Shown piece after piece: positions 10,139-20,188 of a stretch of 64,000 bases of DNA. This stretch comes from Flavobacteriales bacterium (GTDB lineage Bacteria; Bacteroidota; Bacteroidia; CAIKAF01): assembly GCA_025451235.1 (NCBI GenBank), contig JANWKT010000017.1, positions 124,001-188,000 on the forward strand, written 5' to 3'. Position numbers and translations under genes: made by a program. How positions within the stretch are numbered: the first letter of the stretch is position 1; each line of letters starts with the position of its first letter. The notes under the pieces are model-generated. The model worked only from the letters and a program-made list of their open reading frames with translations, was not told where the DNA came from and searched no databases.

Positions 10139-11161
10139 ATGCAAGCAGTTGTATTGGTAAAACATGGCGACCCTGAAAGGGCTTTCGAATTGAGGGAATT
10201 AAACAAACCAGAGCCTAAAGAAGGAGAGGTAAGGGTGAAGGTGGAAGCTTTTGGCTTAAACTATGCCGATGTAATGGCAAGAAAAGGCATGTATCAAGAT
10301 GCTCCGCCATTGCCAGCAGTGATAGGTTATGATGTAGTAGGAGTGATAGACAAGCTAGGTCCCGGGGCAGATGAAGAGCTATTAGGTCAGCGTGTGGTAG
10401 CCCTCACCAGGTTCGGAGGATATGCTGAATATGCAGTGGCCAACCAATTAGTGGTTCATCCTATTAACAAAGAACTTCCTAATGCTGCCGCTACAGCCCT
10501 TGCTACCCAGTACTCTACCGCTTATTATGCTTCTAACATGGCCACCAATATCTTCGAAGGAGATCATGTATTGATCCATGCTGCTGCCGGAGGTGTGGGC
10601 CTTGCGCTGATACAATTGGCAAAATTGAAGAACAGTGTTATCTATGCAACCGCCAGTTCAGACATGAAAATCAAAATGCTGGAAGATCTTGGTGTAAATT
10701 ATCCCATCAATTCTGACGAAACCGATTTTGTCGAGGAGGTGGAGAATATAAGAGGCAGCGATGGTTTAGATATTATTTTTGACAGCATAGGTGGTAAAAG
10801 CGTCAAAAAGGGATTTCAGCTATTGTCTTCCGGAGGCAGAATTGTTTGTTATGGCGGTTCAAAAAGAGGAGATGGAAAAGGAATTATCAATGACCTGCGC
10901 CTGGCCGTGGGTTTCGGAATATACTCACCCATTAGCTTTATGCTCAAAAGTAAGTCATTCATTGGGGTGAATATGCTTCGTATTGCTGATGACAGGCCTT
11001 CGTTGATCAAAACCGCCATGGAAAAAGTAATTGATATGGTGAACAAAAAAATTATTCCCGAACCTATTGGCAGGGCTTTTCCTGTTTCTGATATTTCTGA
11101 GGCTCATAATTTACTTGAAAGCAGAGAGTCTGTTGGAAAATTAGCTATTGAATGGAAATAG
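10139..11161 (+). CDS. Zinc-binding alcohol dehydrogenase / quinone oxidoreductase family (MDR superfamily)
   Basis: FGLNYADVMARKGMYQDAPPLPAVIGYDVVGV; HVLIHAAAGGVGLALIQLAK; GGRIVCYGGS. Confidence 0.88.
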   Translation: MQAVVLVKHGDPERAFELRELNKPEPKEGEVRVKVEAFGLNYADVMARKGMYQDAPPLPAVIGYDVVGVIDKLGPGADEELLGQRVVALTRFGGYAEYAVANQLVVHPINKELPNAAATALATQYSTAYYASNMATNIFEGDHVLIHAAAGGVGLALIQLAKLKNSVIYATASSDMKIKMLEDLGVNYPINSDETDFVEEVENIRGSDGLDIIFDSIGGKSVKKGFQLLSSGGRIVCYGGSKRGDGKGIINDLRLAVGFGIYSPISFMLKSKSFIGVNMLRIADDRPSLIKTAMEKVIDMVNKKIIPEPIGRAFPVSDISEAHNLLESRESVGKLAIEWK

Positions 11162-11470
11162 AGCTTTCAAACCCCCTTTATTAATTAATATATTTATATA
11201 TATAGAAGGGTAATAGTAATACAGCCCTGTTCATTTGTTATTATCTCTGTTGGTCAACCCACAAAATATAAGTTATTGTATTTTATTAAGAGAGTTGTTA
11301 CTATGTAACTAATTGTATATAAATAGTATAACTAGTTTTTTCACATTTATCCAAGTCACAATATTAACAGGCTTTGGAAGTTTTAAACCAAGTTCATTTT
11401 GTTATATTCTTGTGTTTAATCTTACAACAAATAGGTTGGTTTGGATTTGTTTTGTTTATAAGCTTATCTG

Positions 11471-11501
11471 TTGTATAATGAATTGAATTATGGTAATTTT
11501 G
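11471..11501 (+). promoter_or_regulatory. Promoter TTG-N20-TAATTTTG upstream of rpiB
   Basis: TTG at 11471-11473 and TAATTTTG at 11494-11501, exact Bacteroidota consensus spacing. Confidence 0.65.
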
Positions 11502-11539
11502 TTGTGAGTACTTTTATAGTGGTTTATTAACATCTTAAG

Positions 11540-11980
11540 ATGATATCTATGAAAAAGATTGGTTGTGCTGCGGATCATGCGGGATTTGAGTGTAAGGAAT
11601 TCATAAAAGCTTATCTAATTTCTAAATCATATGAGGTTCAGGATTTCGGCACACATTCTCTGGACAGCGTTGATTATCCTGATATGGTGCATCCTCTAGC
11701 ACAAAAGCTTGATAAGGGAGAAATTGATCTGGGTCTTGTTTTCTGTGGATCAGGCAATGGAGTAAATATTACAGCAAATAAGTATAAACAGGTAAGGTCG
11801 GCTCTGTGCTGGTTACCAGAGGTTGCTTCACTTGCAAAGCAACATAATAATGCGAATTGTATTGCTATTCCCTCCAGGTTTATTTCTTTAGAAATGGCAA
11901 AGGAAATTGTGGATGCCTTTCTGAATGCTGAGTTCGAAGGGGGCAGACATTCGAACCGAGTAGATAAGATTACCTGCTAA
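11540..11980 (+). CDS. rpiB: Ribose 5-phosphate isomerase B
   Basis: IGCAADHAGFECKEFIKAYL, DFGTHSLDSVDYPDM, GLVFCGSGNGVNITANKYKQVRSALC. Confidence 0.94.
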   Translation: MISMKKIGCAADHAGFECKEFIKAYLISKSYEVQDFGTHSLDSVDYPDMVHPLAQKLDKGEIDLGLVFCGSGNGVNITANKYKQVRSALCWLPEVASLAKQHNNANCIAIPSRFISLEMAKEIVDAFLNAEFEGGRHSNRVDKITC

Positions 11981-12022
11981 TTATGAAACAAAACACCTTT
12001 AAAATACGTAGTATGGCTTTGT

Positions 12023-15000
12023 ATGGGGAATAAGGTAAGTAATGAAATATACCCTAAATTAGAGGGTTTCGTAAGGAAATACTACAAAAACCAGATCATA
12101 AAGGGCAGCCTTTTATCTATTTCAATTGTATTAGCCTTCTACCTATTTGTAGTTACTTTAGAGTTTTATGGAAAGTACTCAGGGGGGGTGAGGCTTGGGC
12201 TTTTGATTAGTTTTATTTCTGCCTCTTTATTTGTTCTCACCCGGTTCATTTTACTTCCATTTTCATCTTTGATCAAATTAGGAAAAAGACTATCCTTCGA
12301 ATCAGCTTCGAAAGTGATTGGTCATCATTTTCCGGAAGTTCAGGACAAGCTCATCAATATACTTCAATTGGATGGAATAAATGAACAGGACAATTCCCTT
12401 ATTTTAGCCTCTATTGAACAAAAAACAAATGACCTAAAACCTGTAGACTTTAAGTCAGCGATTGACTATAAAAAGAACAGAAAGTATTTAAAGTTTTTGA
12501 TCCCTGTTTTTTTGCTCTTTATATCCGTTTACCTCCTCTATCCTTCCATCATTAATCTTGGAACCAAGAGAATAGTTCAGTATAACAAAGTATTTAAAAA
12601 CACTTTCCCCTTTACCATCTCTATGGATGGACCCTTAGAGGCAATTGTTGGAGAGGATTATGTGTTGAATTTTCATCTGGAAGGAAGTGAACTTCCGGAT
12701 AAAGTATTTATAGAATATGATAACAAAAGATATAAGGCGGATAACTTAAACAAGGAAAAATATTCTTTTGTATTTGCCAATATAAAAAAAGATGTCCCAT
12801 TTAAGATCATTGCGGATGATGAAGAATACGACGTTTATTCCTTAAAGGCGATCAGCAAACCAAGTATTAAATCGGTAACTGTGGTAGCCAATTATCCTGA
12901 TTATCTGAATATGAAGGATGAAGTGTTGGCGAATCCCTCTGATATGACCTTACCAGAAGGGACCGAATTAACGTGGAACATATTGGCGGATAATACCAAT
13001 AGCCTGAAAGTGTATAGGGATGATTCGGCTTATGTGATGAAGGGATCGGGGAAGTATAATTTTGCATTCAAGGCCTTTACTTCGGATTTTATCTCCCTCT
13101 TGCCCCAGAACTCAACAACAACGATACCTATAAGAGATTCCTTAACAACCAGTATCAATGTGATTCCGGACCTTTATCCGAGCATTGATGTTTCGGAATC
13201 CAAGGATTCTGTCTTTTTAAGCCTTTTAAACTTCGATGGAGAAATAAAGGATGATTATGGCCTCCGGATGCTAAAGTTCCATTATACGGTCTATAAAGAG
13301 CAAAAGGAAGGGGATAAAAACACGATCAGCATACCCGTTGCCGGCGGAATGGTTTCAGAGAGCTTTAGCTACCCTTTTGATACTAAACTTTTAGATATGA
13401 AGCCTGGGGATAAGCTGGTATACTTTTTTGAGGTTTTCGACAATGATGGGGTAAGGGGTTCCAAGTCGACCAGATCTCAAATTATGACCTTTGCTATTCC
13501 TACAGAGCAGGAGATCAAGGATGCCATTGGAAAAAGGAATGAGAACATCAAGGACGATCTTTCCGATTCTAAATCTATGTCGGATGATTTACAGAAACAA
13601 ATAGACGAATTGCAAAAGTCTCTTTTACAGAAGAAGGAGCTGTCATGGGACGATAAGAAAAAGCTAGCCGATATTCTTGACAAACAGAAAGAATTAAAGG
13701 ATAAGATCGATGATGTACAGAAGAAGAATGAAATGAATGATGCACAGGAAAAGGAACTGAGCGACGAGGAAAAAAACCTATTGGACAAACAGGAGCAAAT
13801 CAATAAACTTTTTGATGAACTGAATAATGATGATCAGAAAAAAATGATGGACGAGTTGGACAAGCTGATGGAGAAGATGGATAAGAACAAGATGATGGAT
13901 ATGCTCGATAAGATGGATTTGAATAACCAGGACCTGGAAAAGGAATTAGACAGAACCTTGGCACTATTTAAGGAGATGCAGTTTGAGAATAAGCTGGAGG
14001 ATGCCTTGGATAAGATTGATAAGCTGTTGAAAGAGCAGGAGGATTTTATCAAGAATGCGGATGAGAAGAAAATGGACAAGGACGAGTTAAAGAAACAGCA
14101 GGATGCGATCGATGAGAAAATGAAGGAGCTGAAGGATGATGTGAAGAAGCTGGAAGAGCTGAACAAGGACCTGGAGGAAAAGAAGGATATGGAGGGATTG
14201 GATGAGAAAATGGAGGATATGCAGAATGAGATGAACAACTCTAAAGAAGAGCTGAATAACAACCAAAAAAGCAAGTCCTCGAAAAGCATGAACAATGCTA
14301 AGAGTAAAACGCAAGAGATGAAGGACCAGCTGCAAGGCATGCAAATGGCCATGGAGCAGGAAAGTAAGGAAGAAAACTTGGAGGATTTAAAACAATTGTT
14401 AGACAATACTTTAAAGCTTTCTTTTGACCAAGAGGCCCTGATTGGCAATACAAATGGAACAAATATTAGCAATCCACAGTTTAAGGATATATTAAAGGAG
14501 CAGAAGAAGCTCATAGACGATAGTAAAGTAATCGAGGATAGCTTACTGGCTCTTAGTAAACGGGTGATTGAGATACAGTCGATCGTTAACAAGGAAATAA
14601 CCCTTGTTAAATCATCCATGGAGAAATCATTAGAGTTCCTTGAGGAAAGAAATAAATCTGTTTCGGTTCAGAAACAGCAATATGCTTTAACCTCCCTGAA
14701 CAACCTGGCGCTTTTACTCAGTGAGGCCATTAATCAGATGCAACAGCAAATGATGCAAAGTATGCAGAGCAAGGGAAATAAGTCGTGCAAGAAACCAGGA
14801 AGCTCCAACCCAAACATGGAGGGATTGCTTCAAAAGCAAATGGGGCTTCAGAAAAAGCTGGAAGAGATGCAGGGTAAAATGAAGGGTCAGATCCCTAAAA
14901 ACGGAGAGAATGGAGAGATTGCGAAGGACCTGGTGAAGTTGGCCAATGAGCAGGAAGGAATTCGCAAGGCCCTGCAGGAAATGACCAAGGATATGGAAGG

Positions 15001-15328
15001 AGATCAGAAGAAACAGATCAATGATATTATTAAGAAAATGGAAGAAAATGAGAATGATATTCTAAATAAAAGAATCAGCTCAGGAACCATTGACCGAACA
15101 GAAGAGATAAAAATCAAAATGATGGATTCTCAAAAGGCTTTGAGGAACCAGGATCAGGACGAAAAGAGAAAGTCTAATGAAGGAGTAGATAAGCAGCAGA
15201 ACAACAACCAGACGATTGAGGATTATTTCAAAAAGAAAAGCTTGGAGCTAGAGATTATAAGAACAATTCCGCCTGTTATGAGGCCTTATTATAAGTCAAA
15301 AGTATCCCAATACCTTAATAACTTTTAG
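12023..15328 (+). CDS. DUF4175-like large protein with N-terminal membrane helices and long charged coiled coil
   Basis: 1101 aa; two N-terminal hydrophobic segments followed by several hundred residues of K/D/E/M/L/Q-rich coiled coil. Confidence 0.82.
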   Translation: MGNKVSNEIYPKLEGFVRKYYKNQIIKGSLLSISIVLAFYLFVVTLEFYGKYSGGVRLGLLISFISASLFVLTRFILLPFSSLIKLGKRLSFESASKVIGHHFPEVQDKLINILQLDGINEQDNSLILASIEQKTNDLKPVDFKSAIDYKKNRKYLKFLIPVFLLFISVYLLYPSIINLGTKRIVQYNKVFKNTFPFTISMDGPLEAIVGEDYVLNFHLEGSELPDKVFIEYDNKRYKADNLNKEKYSFVFANIKKDVPFKIIADDEEYDVYSLKAISKPSIKSVTVVANYPDYLNMKDEVLANPSDMTLPEGTELTWNILADNTNSLKVYRDDSAYVMKGSGKYNFAFKAFTSDFISLLPQNSTTTIPIRDSLTTSINVIPDLYPSIDVSESKDSVFLSLLNFDGEIKDDYGLRMLKFHYTVYKEQKEGDKNTISIPVAGGMVSESFSYPFDTKLLDMKPGDKLVYFFEVFDNDGVRGSKSTRSQIMTFAIPTEQEIKDAIGKRNENIKDDLSDSKSMSDDLQKQIDELQKSLLQKKELSWDDKKKLADILDKQKELKDKIDDVQKKNEMNDAQEKELSDEEKNLLDKQEQINKLFDELNNDDQKKMMDELDKLMEKMDKNKMMDMLDKMDLNNQDLEKELDRTLALFKEMQFENKLEDALDKIDKLLKEQEDFIKNADEKKMDKDELKKQQDAIDEKMKELKDDVKKLEELNKDLEEKKDMEGLDEKMEDMQNEMNNSKEELNNNQKSKSSKSMNNAKSKTQEMKDQLQGMQMAMEQESKEENLEDLKQLLDNTLKLSFDQEALIGNTNGTNISNPQFKDILKEQKKLIDDSKVIEDSLLALSKRVIEIQSIVNKEITLVKSSMEKSLEFLEERNKSVSVQKQQYALTSLNNLALLLSEAINQMQQQMMQSMQSKGNKSCKKPGSSNPNMEGLLQKQMGLQKKLEEMQGKMKGQIPKNGENGEIAKDLVKLANEQEGIRKALQEMTKDMEGDQKKQINDIIKKMEENENDILNKRISSGTIDRTEEIKIKMMDSQKALRNQDQDEKRKSNEGVDKQQNNNQTIEDYFKKKSLELEIIRTIPPVMRPYYKSKVSQYLNNF

Positions 15329-15329
15329 T

Positions 15330-15740
15330 ATGCATGCAGTAATGGAAAACACAGTTACACTCAATTCAGACATCAATGAGATTTCCAAAGTTGAGGGCTT
15401 GGTTAGTGAGATCTTTGATAGATATCACATCAATCAGGAACTTTATGGAAATGTATTGATAGCACTAACTGAAGCTGCCAACAATGCTATTATGCATGGC
15501 AACCGGTATGATGCGGAGAAAAAGGTAGTCATCAACTACGATTTCTCAGAACCTGTTTTAAATATCAGGGTCTCTGATGAAGGGGGTGGTTTTGATTTTG
15601 ACAACCTACCGGACCCTACTGAGCCGGAGTTTATTGACAAGCCCTGCGGAAGGGGTGTTTTCCTGATCAAAAGACTGGCTGATAAGGTGGATTTTGATAA
15701 AGCGGGGTCAACGGTTTCTTTTTCTTTTAGGTGCCCATAA
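15330..15740 (+). CDS. ATP-binding protein, RsbW-like serine kinase (HATPase_c_2)
   Basis: LTEAANNAIMHGNRYD, RVSDEGGGFD, GRGVFLIKRLADKV. Confidence 0.87.
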   Translation: MHAVMENTVTLNSDINEISKVEGLVSEIFDRYHINQELYGNVLIALTEAANNAIMHGNRYDAEKKVVINYDFSEPVLNIRVSDEGGGFDFDNLPDPTEPEFIDKPCGRGVFLIKRLADKVDFDKAGSTVSFSFRCP

Positions 15741-16163
15741 GTGTCTAAGATTTCTATTACACCAGCGGATGTTTCTATCGCCCTGGGGAGGAAAAAACTA
15801 TTATATGATTGGATCAGAAAAGCGATCGTTTCCGAGAAAAAAATGGCTGCAGGTATCGCTATCATTCTATGCTCTGATGAATATTTGTTAGACATCAATA
15901 AAAAATTTCTTTCACACGATTATTATACGGACATCATCACCTTCGATTATACGGAGGGGAAGCGTATTTCAGGAGAGCTTTATATAAGCATCGACAGGGT
16001 GAAGGAAAACGCCAAGCAACTTGGGGTTTCATTTCCCAATGAGCTTCATCGCGTGATGATACATGGGGTTCTGCACCTCTGTGGCTATAAGGATAAAACA
16101 AGGAAGGATAGAGAAATGATGCGAACCAAAGAGGACCAAAAACTAAAGATGCTGAAACTATAA
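15741..16163 (+). CDS. ybeY: rRNA maturation RNase YbeY
   Basis: HDYYTDIITFDY, HRVMIHGVLHLCGYKD zinc-binding motif; GTG start. Confidence 0.94.
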   Translation: MSKISITPADVSIALGRKKLLYDWIRKAIVSEKKMAAGIAIILCSDEYLLDINKKFLSHDYYTDIITFDYTEGKRISGELYISIDRVKENAKQLGVSFPNELHRVMIHGVLHLCGYKDKTRKDREMMRTKEDQKLKMLKL

Positions 16164-16666
16164 TGGACTGGCTGCTGGTTTCAATAGCGATCATTTGCTG
16201 CATTATTGGCGTGATAGGATCCATTATACCAGGGGTCCCAGGAACCCCGGTTTCCTATATTGGGTTTCTATGCTTTCACTTTAGTGGTCCCGATGTGAAC
16301 CGGATTCCGATCTGGATGCATATTATTTTTATTCTTTTGATCGTTGCTGCTCTTCTACTGGATTATATTATCCCTATTATAGGAACTAAAAAATTCGGAG
16401 GGTCTAAATATGGAACTTGGGGTAGCACACTTGGCTTGGTTGTGGGTCTTTTTTTCGGACTTCCAGGGATGATCATCGGCCCTTTCGTAGGAGCCTTTGT
16501 TTTCGAGTTGATATATAAAAAGGACACCAAGCAAGCTTTCAAATCTGCGCTGGGATCTTTTGTTGGATTCTTATTGAGCACAGGTATCAAGACGATACTT
16601 GCCTTGATCATGCTAGGGATTATATTGATAAAAACCTTTACCTTTGTGGGCTATAAGATTGGTTAA
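16163..16666 (+). CDS. DUF456 domain-containing membrane protein
   Basis: IIPGVPGTPVSYIGFL, GTKKFGGSKYGTWGSTLGLVVGLFFGLPGMIIGPFVGAFVFELI. Confidence 0.87.
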   Translation: MDWLLVSIAIICCIIGVIGSIIPGVPGTPVSYIGFLCFHFSGPDVNRIPIWMHIIFILLIVAALLLDYIIPIIGTKKFGGSKYGTWGSTLGLVVGLFFGLPGMIIGPFVGAFVFELIYKKDTKQAFKSALGSFVGFLLSTGIKTILALIMLGIILIKTFTFVGYKIG

Positions 16667-16682
16667 TGTTTCACGTGAAACA
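16667..16682. promoter_or_regulatory. parS: parS centromere-like ParB-binding site
   Basis: Exact 16-bp palindrome TGTTTCACGTGAAACA, identical to the canonical parS consensus; lies directly between two stop/start-adjacent genes. Confidence 0.93.
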
Positions 16683-16696
16683 ACTGGGAGCTAAAA

Positions 16697-18577
16697 ATGC
16701 TTGGAGAATATGATATAATTGTTGTTGGGGCAGGTCATGCAGGCTGTGAGGCCGCTGCCGCCGCCGCCAATTTGGGATCAAAGGTGTTATTGATCACTAT
16801 GGATATGCAGCGCATTGGACAAATGAGCTGTAATCCGGCAATGGGTGGGGTGGCCAAAGGACAGATCGTTCGTGAAATAGATGCCATAGGTGGCTATTCT
16901 GGAATTATTTCAGACAAGACCATGATCCAATTTAGGATGCTGAACAGGTCTAAGGGACCCGCCATGTGGAGCCCAAGAGCACAAAATGATAGATGGAGGT
17001 TCGCAGAAGAATGGAGACTCATGCTAGAGCAAACCCCCAATGTTGATTTTTGGCAGGACATGGTTTCTGGACTGTTAATCGAAGGCAACAAAGTAAAAGG
17101 GATTAGAACGGGAATGGGAATAGAGGTGAAAGCAAAAGCAGTTGTGCTTACCAACGGAACTTTTTTAAATGGACTCATTCATATTGGTGAAAAGAAATTT
17201 GGAGGAGGCAGGATGGCCGAAAGTGCTGCCAAAGGAATTACAGAACAATTAGTAGAGATTGGTTTTGATTCAGGAAGAATGAAAACCGGGACACCTCCAA
17301 GGGTGGATGCAAGAAGCTTGAATTATGAATTGATGGAAGAGCAGCTCGGCGATGAGGAGATAACTGGCTTTTCTTTTTTGGATATAGAAAAAATCAAGCC
17401 AGAACAACAGCGCTCTTGCCATATCACCTATACAAACGAAGAGGTACATGATATCCTTCGAACAGGCTTTGATCAAAGTCCTATGTTCACGGGAAGAATA
17501 CAAGGACTGGGCCCTAGGTACTGTCCTTCCATTGAGGATAAAATTACCCGATTTACTGATAAAGACAGGCATCAACTTTTTGTGGAACCCGAAGGATGGA
17601 ATACGGTAGAGGTCTATATTAATGGGTTCTCCTCAAGCCTTCCAGAGGATGTACAATTAAAAGCTTTAAGAAAGATTCAGGGGTTTGAGAACCTTAAAAT
17701 GTTCCGGCCAGGTTATGCCATAGAGTATGACTATTTTCCGCCTACCCAGTTGAGCCATACGTTGGAAACAAAGCTGGTAGAAAATTTATATTTCGCGGGA
17801 CAGATCAATGGAACTACCGGATACGAGGAAGCGGCTTGCCAGGGCTTGATGGCGGGGATCAATGCCCACCTGAAGAACCATGGACTCGATCAAATGGTGC
17901 TGTCACGATCAGAGGCCTATATTGGGGTATTGATTGATGACTTGATCACAAAAGGTACGGAAGAACCCTATAGAATGTTTACTTCACGGGCTGAATACCG
18001 GATCCTTCTCAGGCAGGACAATGCGGATATTCGGCTGACCCCGAAATTCCACGAAATTGGCCTTGCAAGTGCCGAAAGGTATGAGAATGTAAAGGAAAAA
18101 CTAAGCTTGTCTAAAAAAATATTAGACTTTATCAACAATTACTCGGTAGAACCCGCTTTGGTGAATGAATATTTGGCTGAAAATGGATCTGCTGAACTCA
18201 ACCAAAAGGTGAAGCTCAGCACCTTGGTTCCACGACCCAATGTTTCCTTGCAGAAATTTATCTGTCAAATTCCTGATGTTCAATCATTTATAGCTAGCTT
18301 GGACAGCAAAAGAACGATCGAGGCTTTGGAGCAGGTAGAGATCCAGTTGAAATATAGCGGCTATATCGAACGGGAAAAAGAAAATGCCGAAAAAATAGGC
18401 CGTTTAGAGGACTTTAAGATCAAAGATGACCTCGACTACCACCTCATCCCGAGTTTGTCCATGGAGGCCCGTCAAAAGCTGTCTAAAATCAAACCCAGCA
18501 CCCTGGGTCAAGCCGCCAGAATCAGTGGGGTTTCGCCTGCCGATATTTCGGTTTTGATGGTGTTTTTAGGAAGATAA
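16697..18577 (+). CDS. mnmG: tRNA uridine-5-carboxymethylaminomethyl synthesis enzyme MnmG (GidA)
   Basis: [86 protein letters not shown]. Confidence 0.97.
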   Translation: MLGEYDIIVVGAGHAGCEAAAAAANLGSKVLLITMDMQRIGQMSCNPAMGGVAKGQIVREIDAIGGYSGIISDKTMIQFRMLNRSKGPAMWSPRAQNDRWRFAEEWRLMLEQTPNVDFWQDMVSGLLIEGNKVKGIRTGMGIEVKAKAVVLTNGTFLNGLIHIGEKKFGGGRMAESAAKGITEQLVEIGFDSGRMKTGTPPRVDARSLNYELMEEQLGDEEITGFSFLDIEKIKPEQQRSCHITYTNEEVHDILRTGFDQSPMFTGRIQGLGPRYCPSIEDKITRFTDKDRHQLFVEPEGWNTVEVYINGFSSSLPEDVQLKALRKIQGFENLKMFRPGYAIEYDYFPPTQLSHTLETKLVENLYFAGQINGTTGYEEAACQGLMAGINAHLKNHGLDQMVLSRSEAYIGVLIDDLITKGTEEPYRMFTSRAEYRILLRQDNADIRLTPKFHEIGLASAERYENVKEKLSLSKKILDFINNYSVEPALVNEYLAENGSAELNQKVKLSTLVPRPNVSLQKFICQIPDVQSFIASLDSKRTIEALEQVEIQLKYSGYIEREKENAEKIGRLEDFKIKDDLDYHLIPSLSMEARQKLSKIKPSTLGQAARISGVSPADISVLMVFLGR

Positions 18578-18579
18578 TT

Positions 18580-19062
18580 TTAGGGTGTTTGGTGCTTATT
18601 GCGAGCCATAAATTCCTCGAGGGATTTCTTAGCCTGTAACCGAACTTTGTTTTTGAGCATAGGGGTCCAGCCCAGCAGCAAACCCATAGGGCCCAGGGCC
18701 TGGCGCGACCAACGATAAAAAGAAAAGGAATCTTTATGCTCCACGATCTTCCCGTTTTTGAAGACGAAATGGGCTTGAATTTTATTGACAACCCGCCGTT
18801 TAGAGGCAGAAAAAGTATAAGTGGCCACCCAACGGGCACGCCCTGTATCGCCGGCCGACTCTACGTTGGAGAAGCTGATCTCCAAATCTGTTCCCCGTTT
18901 CACCAACATTTCCCACATAGACCTCACCTGTTGCGTATTTAGGTTAGTAAATGCCGCGTCGTTGAATACCGCCTCTTCTGAATAACAGTCCTGCATGGTT
19001 TTGTAGTCCTTGTTTTTAAAAGCGGTATAAAAGGATTGGATAAGTTCTTTGTTCGTTGACAT
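18580..19062 (-). CDS. NTF2-like / SnoaL-like protein
   Basis: NKELIQSFYTAFKNKDYKTMQDCYSEEAVFNDAAF; start chosen at MSTNKEL, with TATATTTG box at 19068-19075. Confidence 0.75.
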   Translation of the reverse strand: MSTNKELIQSFYTAFKNKDYKTMQDCYSEEAVFNDAAFTNLNTQQVRSMWEMLVKRGTDLEISFSNVESAGDTGRARWVATYTFSASKRRVVNKIQAHFVFKNGKIVEHKDSFSFYRWSRQALGPMGLLLGWTPMLKNKVRLQAKKSLEEFMARNKHQTP

Positions 19063-19067
19063 AGAGC

Positions 19068-19075
19068 CAAATATA
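19068..19075 (-). promoter_or_regulatory. -7 element TATATTTG, 5 nt from the ATG of the NTF2-like gene
   Basis: Minus strand TATATTTG-gctct-ATG. Confidence 0.6.
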
Positions 19076-19106
19076 CGTTTTGCCGTAAAACCCCTCAAAC
19101 GGGGGA

Positions 19107-19122
19107 TACCTAATGTTAGGTA
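19107..19122. promoter_or_regulatory. Perfect 16-bp palindrome TACCTAA-TG-TTAGGTA in the heme oxygenase promoter
   Basis: 7+2+7 perfect dyad ending 7 bp before the -7 element at 19130. Confidence 0.65.
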
Positions 19123-19129
19123 GAGGCCT

Positions 19130-19137
19130 TATATTTG
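19130..19137 (+). promoter_or_regulatory. -7 element TATATTTG, 5 nt from the heme oxygenase ATG
   Basis: TATATTTG-ctgtt-ATG. Confidence 0.6.
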
Positions 19138-19142
19138 CTGTT

Positions 19143-19760
19143 ATGGAACATAATACTGAACAAAAGGAAAAGACCCCAGCGGACCTTTTTCTTCAAACCC
19201 TAAGACAGGCCACTGCTCCCATGCATACGCAACTGGAGGAGAATGCCATATCCAAATCCCTGATGAACCCAGGTGTTTCCCTCACAGATTATGCTTTTTA
19301 CCTGAGGTGTATGGGTGAAGTAATGAAGGTGTATGATACCCAGGTATTACCTGCTGTAAGCACCGTTATCACTGACGGAGCGAACAGGAAGAAGAGCCGG
19401 GACATTGACATGGACCTGGATTTTTTATATATGAATGGGGCCGAAAAAAAGGAAACCAAACCTTTTGTTGGTTTTATGGGAAACCCAAGCCTGCCCTACG
19501 CCTTGGGCTATGCTTACGTAATCGAAGGTTCCACGTTAGGCGGAAGGGTCATCCTCAAGCATATCAACCAGGCCTTGAAAATTGAGCAGGAAGGGGCCAA
19601 ATTTTTTGGTGGATATGGAGCTGAAACAGGTAAATACTGGAAGGATTTTCTTCAGGCTTTTTGTATATACATCCTAAGCAATAAGGGCGAAGAAGAAGCA
19701 ATCAAAGGGGCTATAGACGGGTTTTCTGACATCCACCGCCACTTTACCCAGCATGGCTAG
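19143..19760 (+). CDS. Biliverdin-producing heme oxygenase family protein
   Basis: LRQATAPMHTQLEENAISKSLM, LPYALGYAYVIEGSTLGGRVI, FFGGYGAETGKYWKDFL. Confidence 0.85.
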   Translation: MEHNTEQKEKTPADLFLQTLRQATAPMHTQLEENAISKSLMNPGVSLTDYAFYLRCMGEVMKVYDTQVLPAVSTVITDGANRKKSRDIDMDLDFLYMNGAEKKETKPFVGFMGNPSLPYALGYAYVIEGSTLGGRVILKHINQALKIEQEGAKFFGGYGAETGKYWKDFLQAFCIYILSNKGEEEAIKGAIDGFSDIHRHFTQHG

Positions 19761-20188
19761 AATCGTTCAACAAAATGCTTGAGTGATTCGCGGATAATGG
19801 CCTCCCAGCCCCCGTCGAAATTCTCTTTTCTAAGATCTTTATTGTCTTTCGGGAATGTCTCTATCTTACTATGGGTAAGCCTTACAAGGGTTTTGTCTCC
19901 ATCCGGCACCAGTTCAAAGGTAACCAGGGATTCACCCTCATAGCCCTCGTACCTCCAGGTATAACTTATTCTTTCATGTGGAACCACCTCGGTGATCTTG
20001 CATAAATGCAGGTATTTGGTGCCATCAGCGGTTTCGCCGTAGAAGCTGAATTCATACCCCACCTCGGTCTTGAATCCAGGTAAATCAAAATACCAAACTT
20101 TCATATCCTCCGGATTGGTTATGGCCTTCCAGACCTTGGCTGGAGAGGCATTCAGGAGGATCTCTTTTATTATCGGAATTGCGCTCAT
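19757..20188 (-). CDS. SRPBCC (AHSA1-like) domain protein
   Basis: IIKEILLNASPAKVWKAITNPEDMKVWYFDLPGFKTEVGYEFSFYG; ATGA overlap with the upstream regulator. Confidence 0.9.
   Translation of the reverse strand: MSAIPIIKEILLNASPAKVWKAITNPEDMKVWYFDLPGFKTEVGYEFSFYGETADGTKYLHLCKITEVVPHERISYTWRYEGYEGESLVTFELVPDGDKTLVRLTHSKIETFPKDNKDLRKENFDGGWEAIIRESLKHFVERF

Noticed and set aside
11162-11539. Confident oriC call
   Set aside because: No DnaA-box cluster seen; left as a low-interest hypothesis only
13477-14619. Long minus-strand ORFs (13477-13803, 13834-14619, 14087-14344) rich in Ser, Phe and Leu
   Set aside because: Antisense artefacts of the Lys/Asp/Glu-rich coiled coil encoded on the plus strand; no plausible composition
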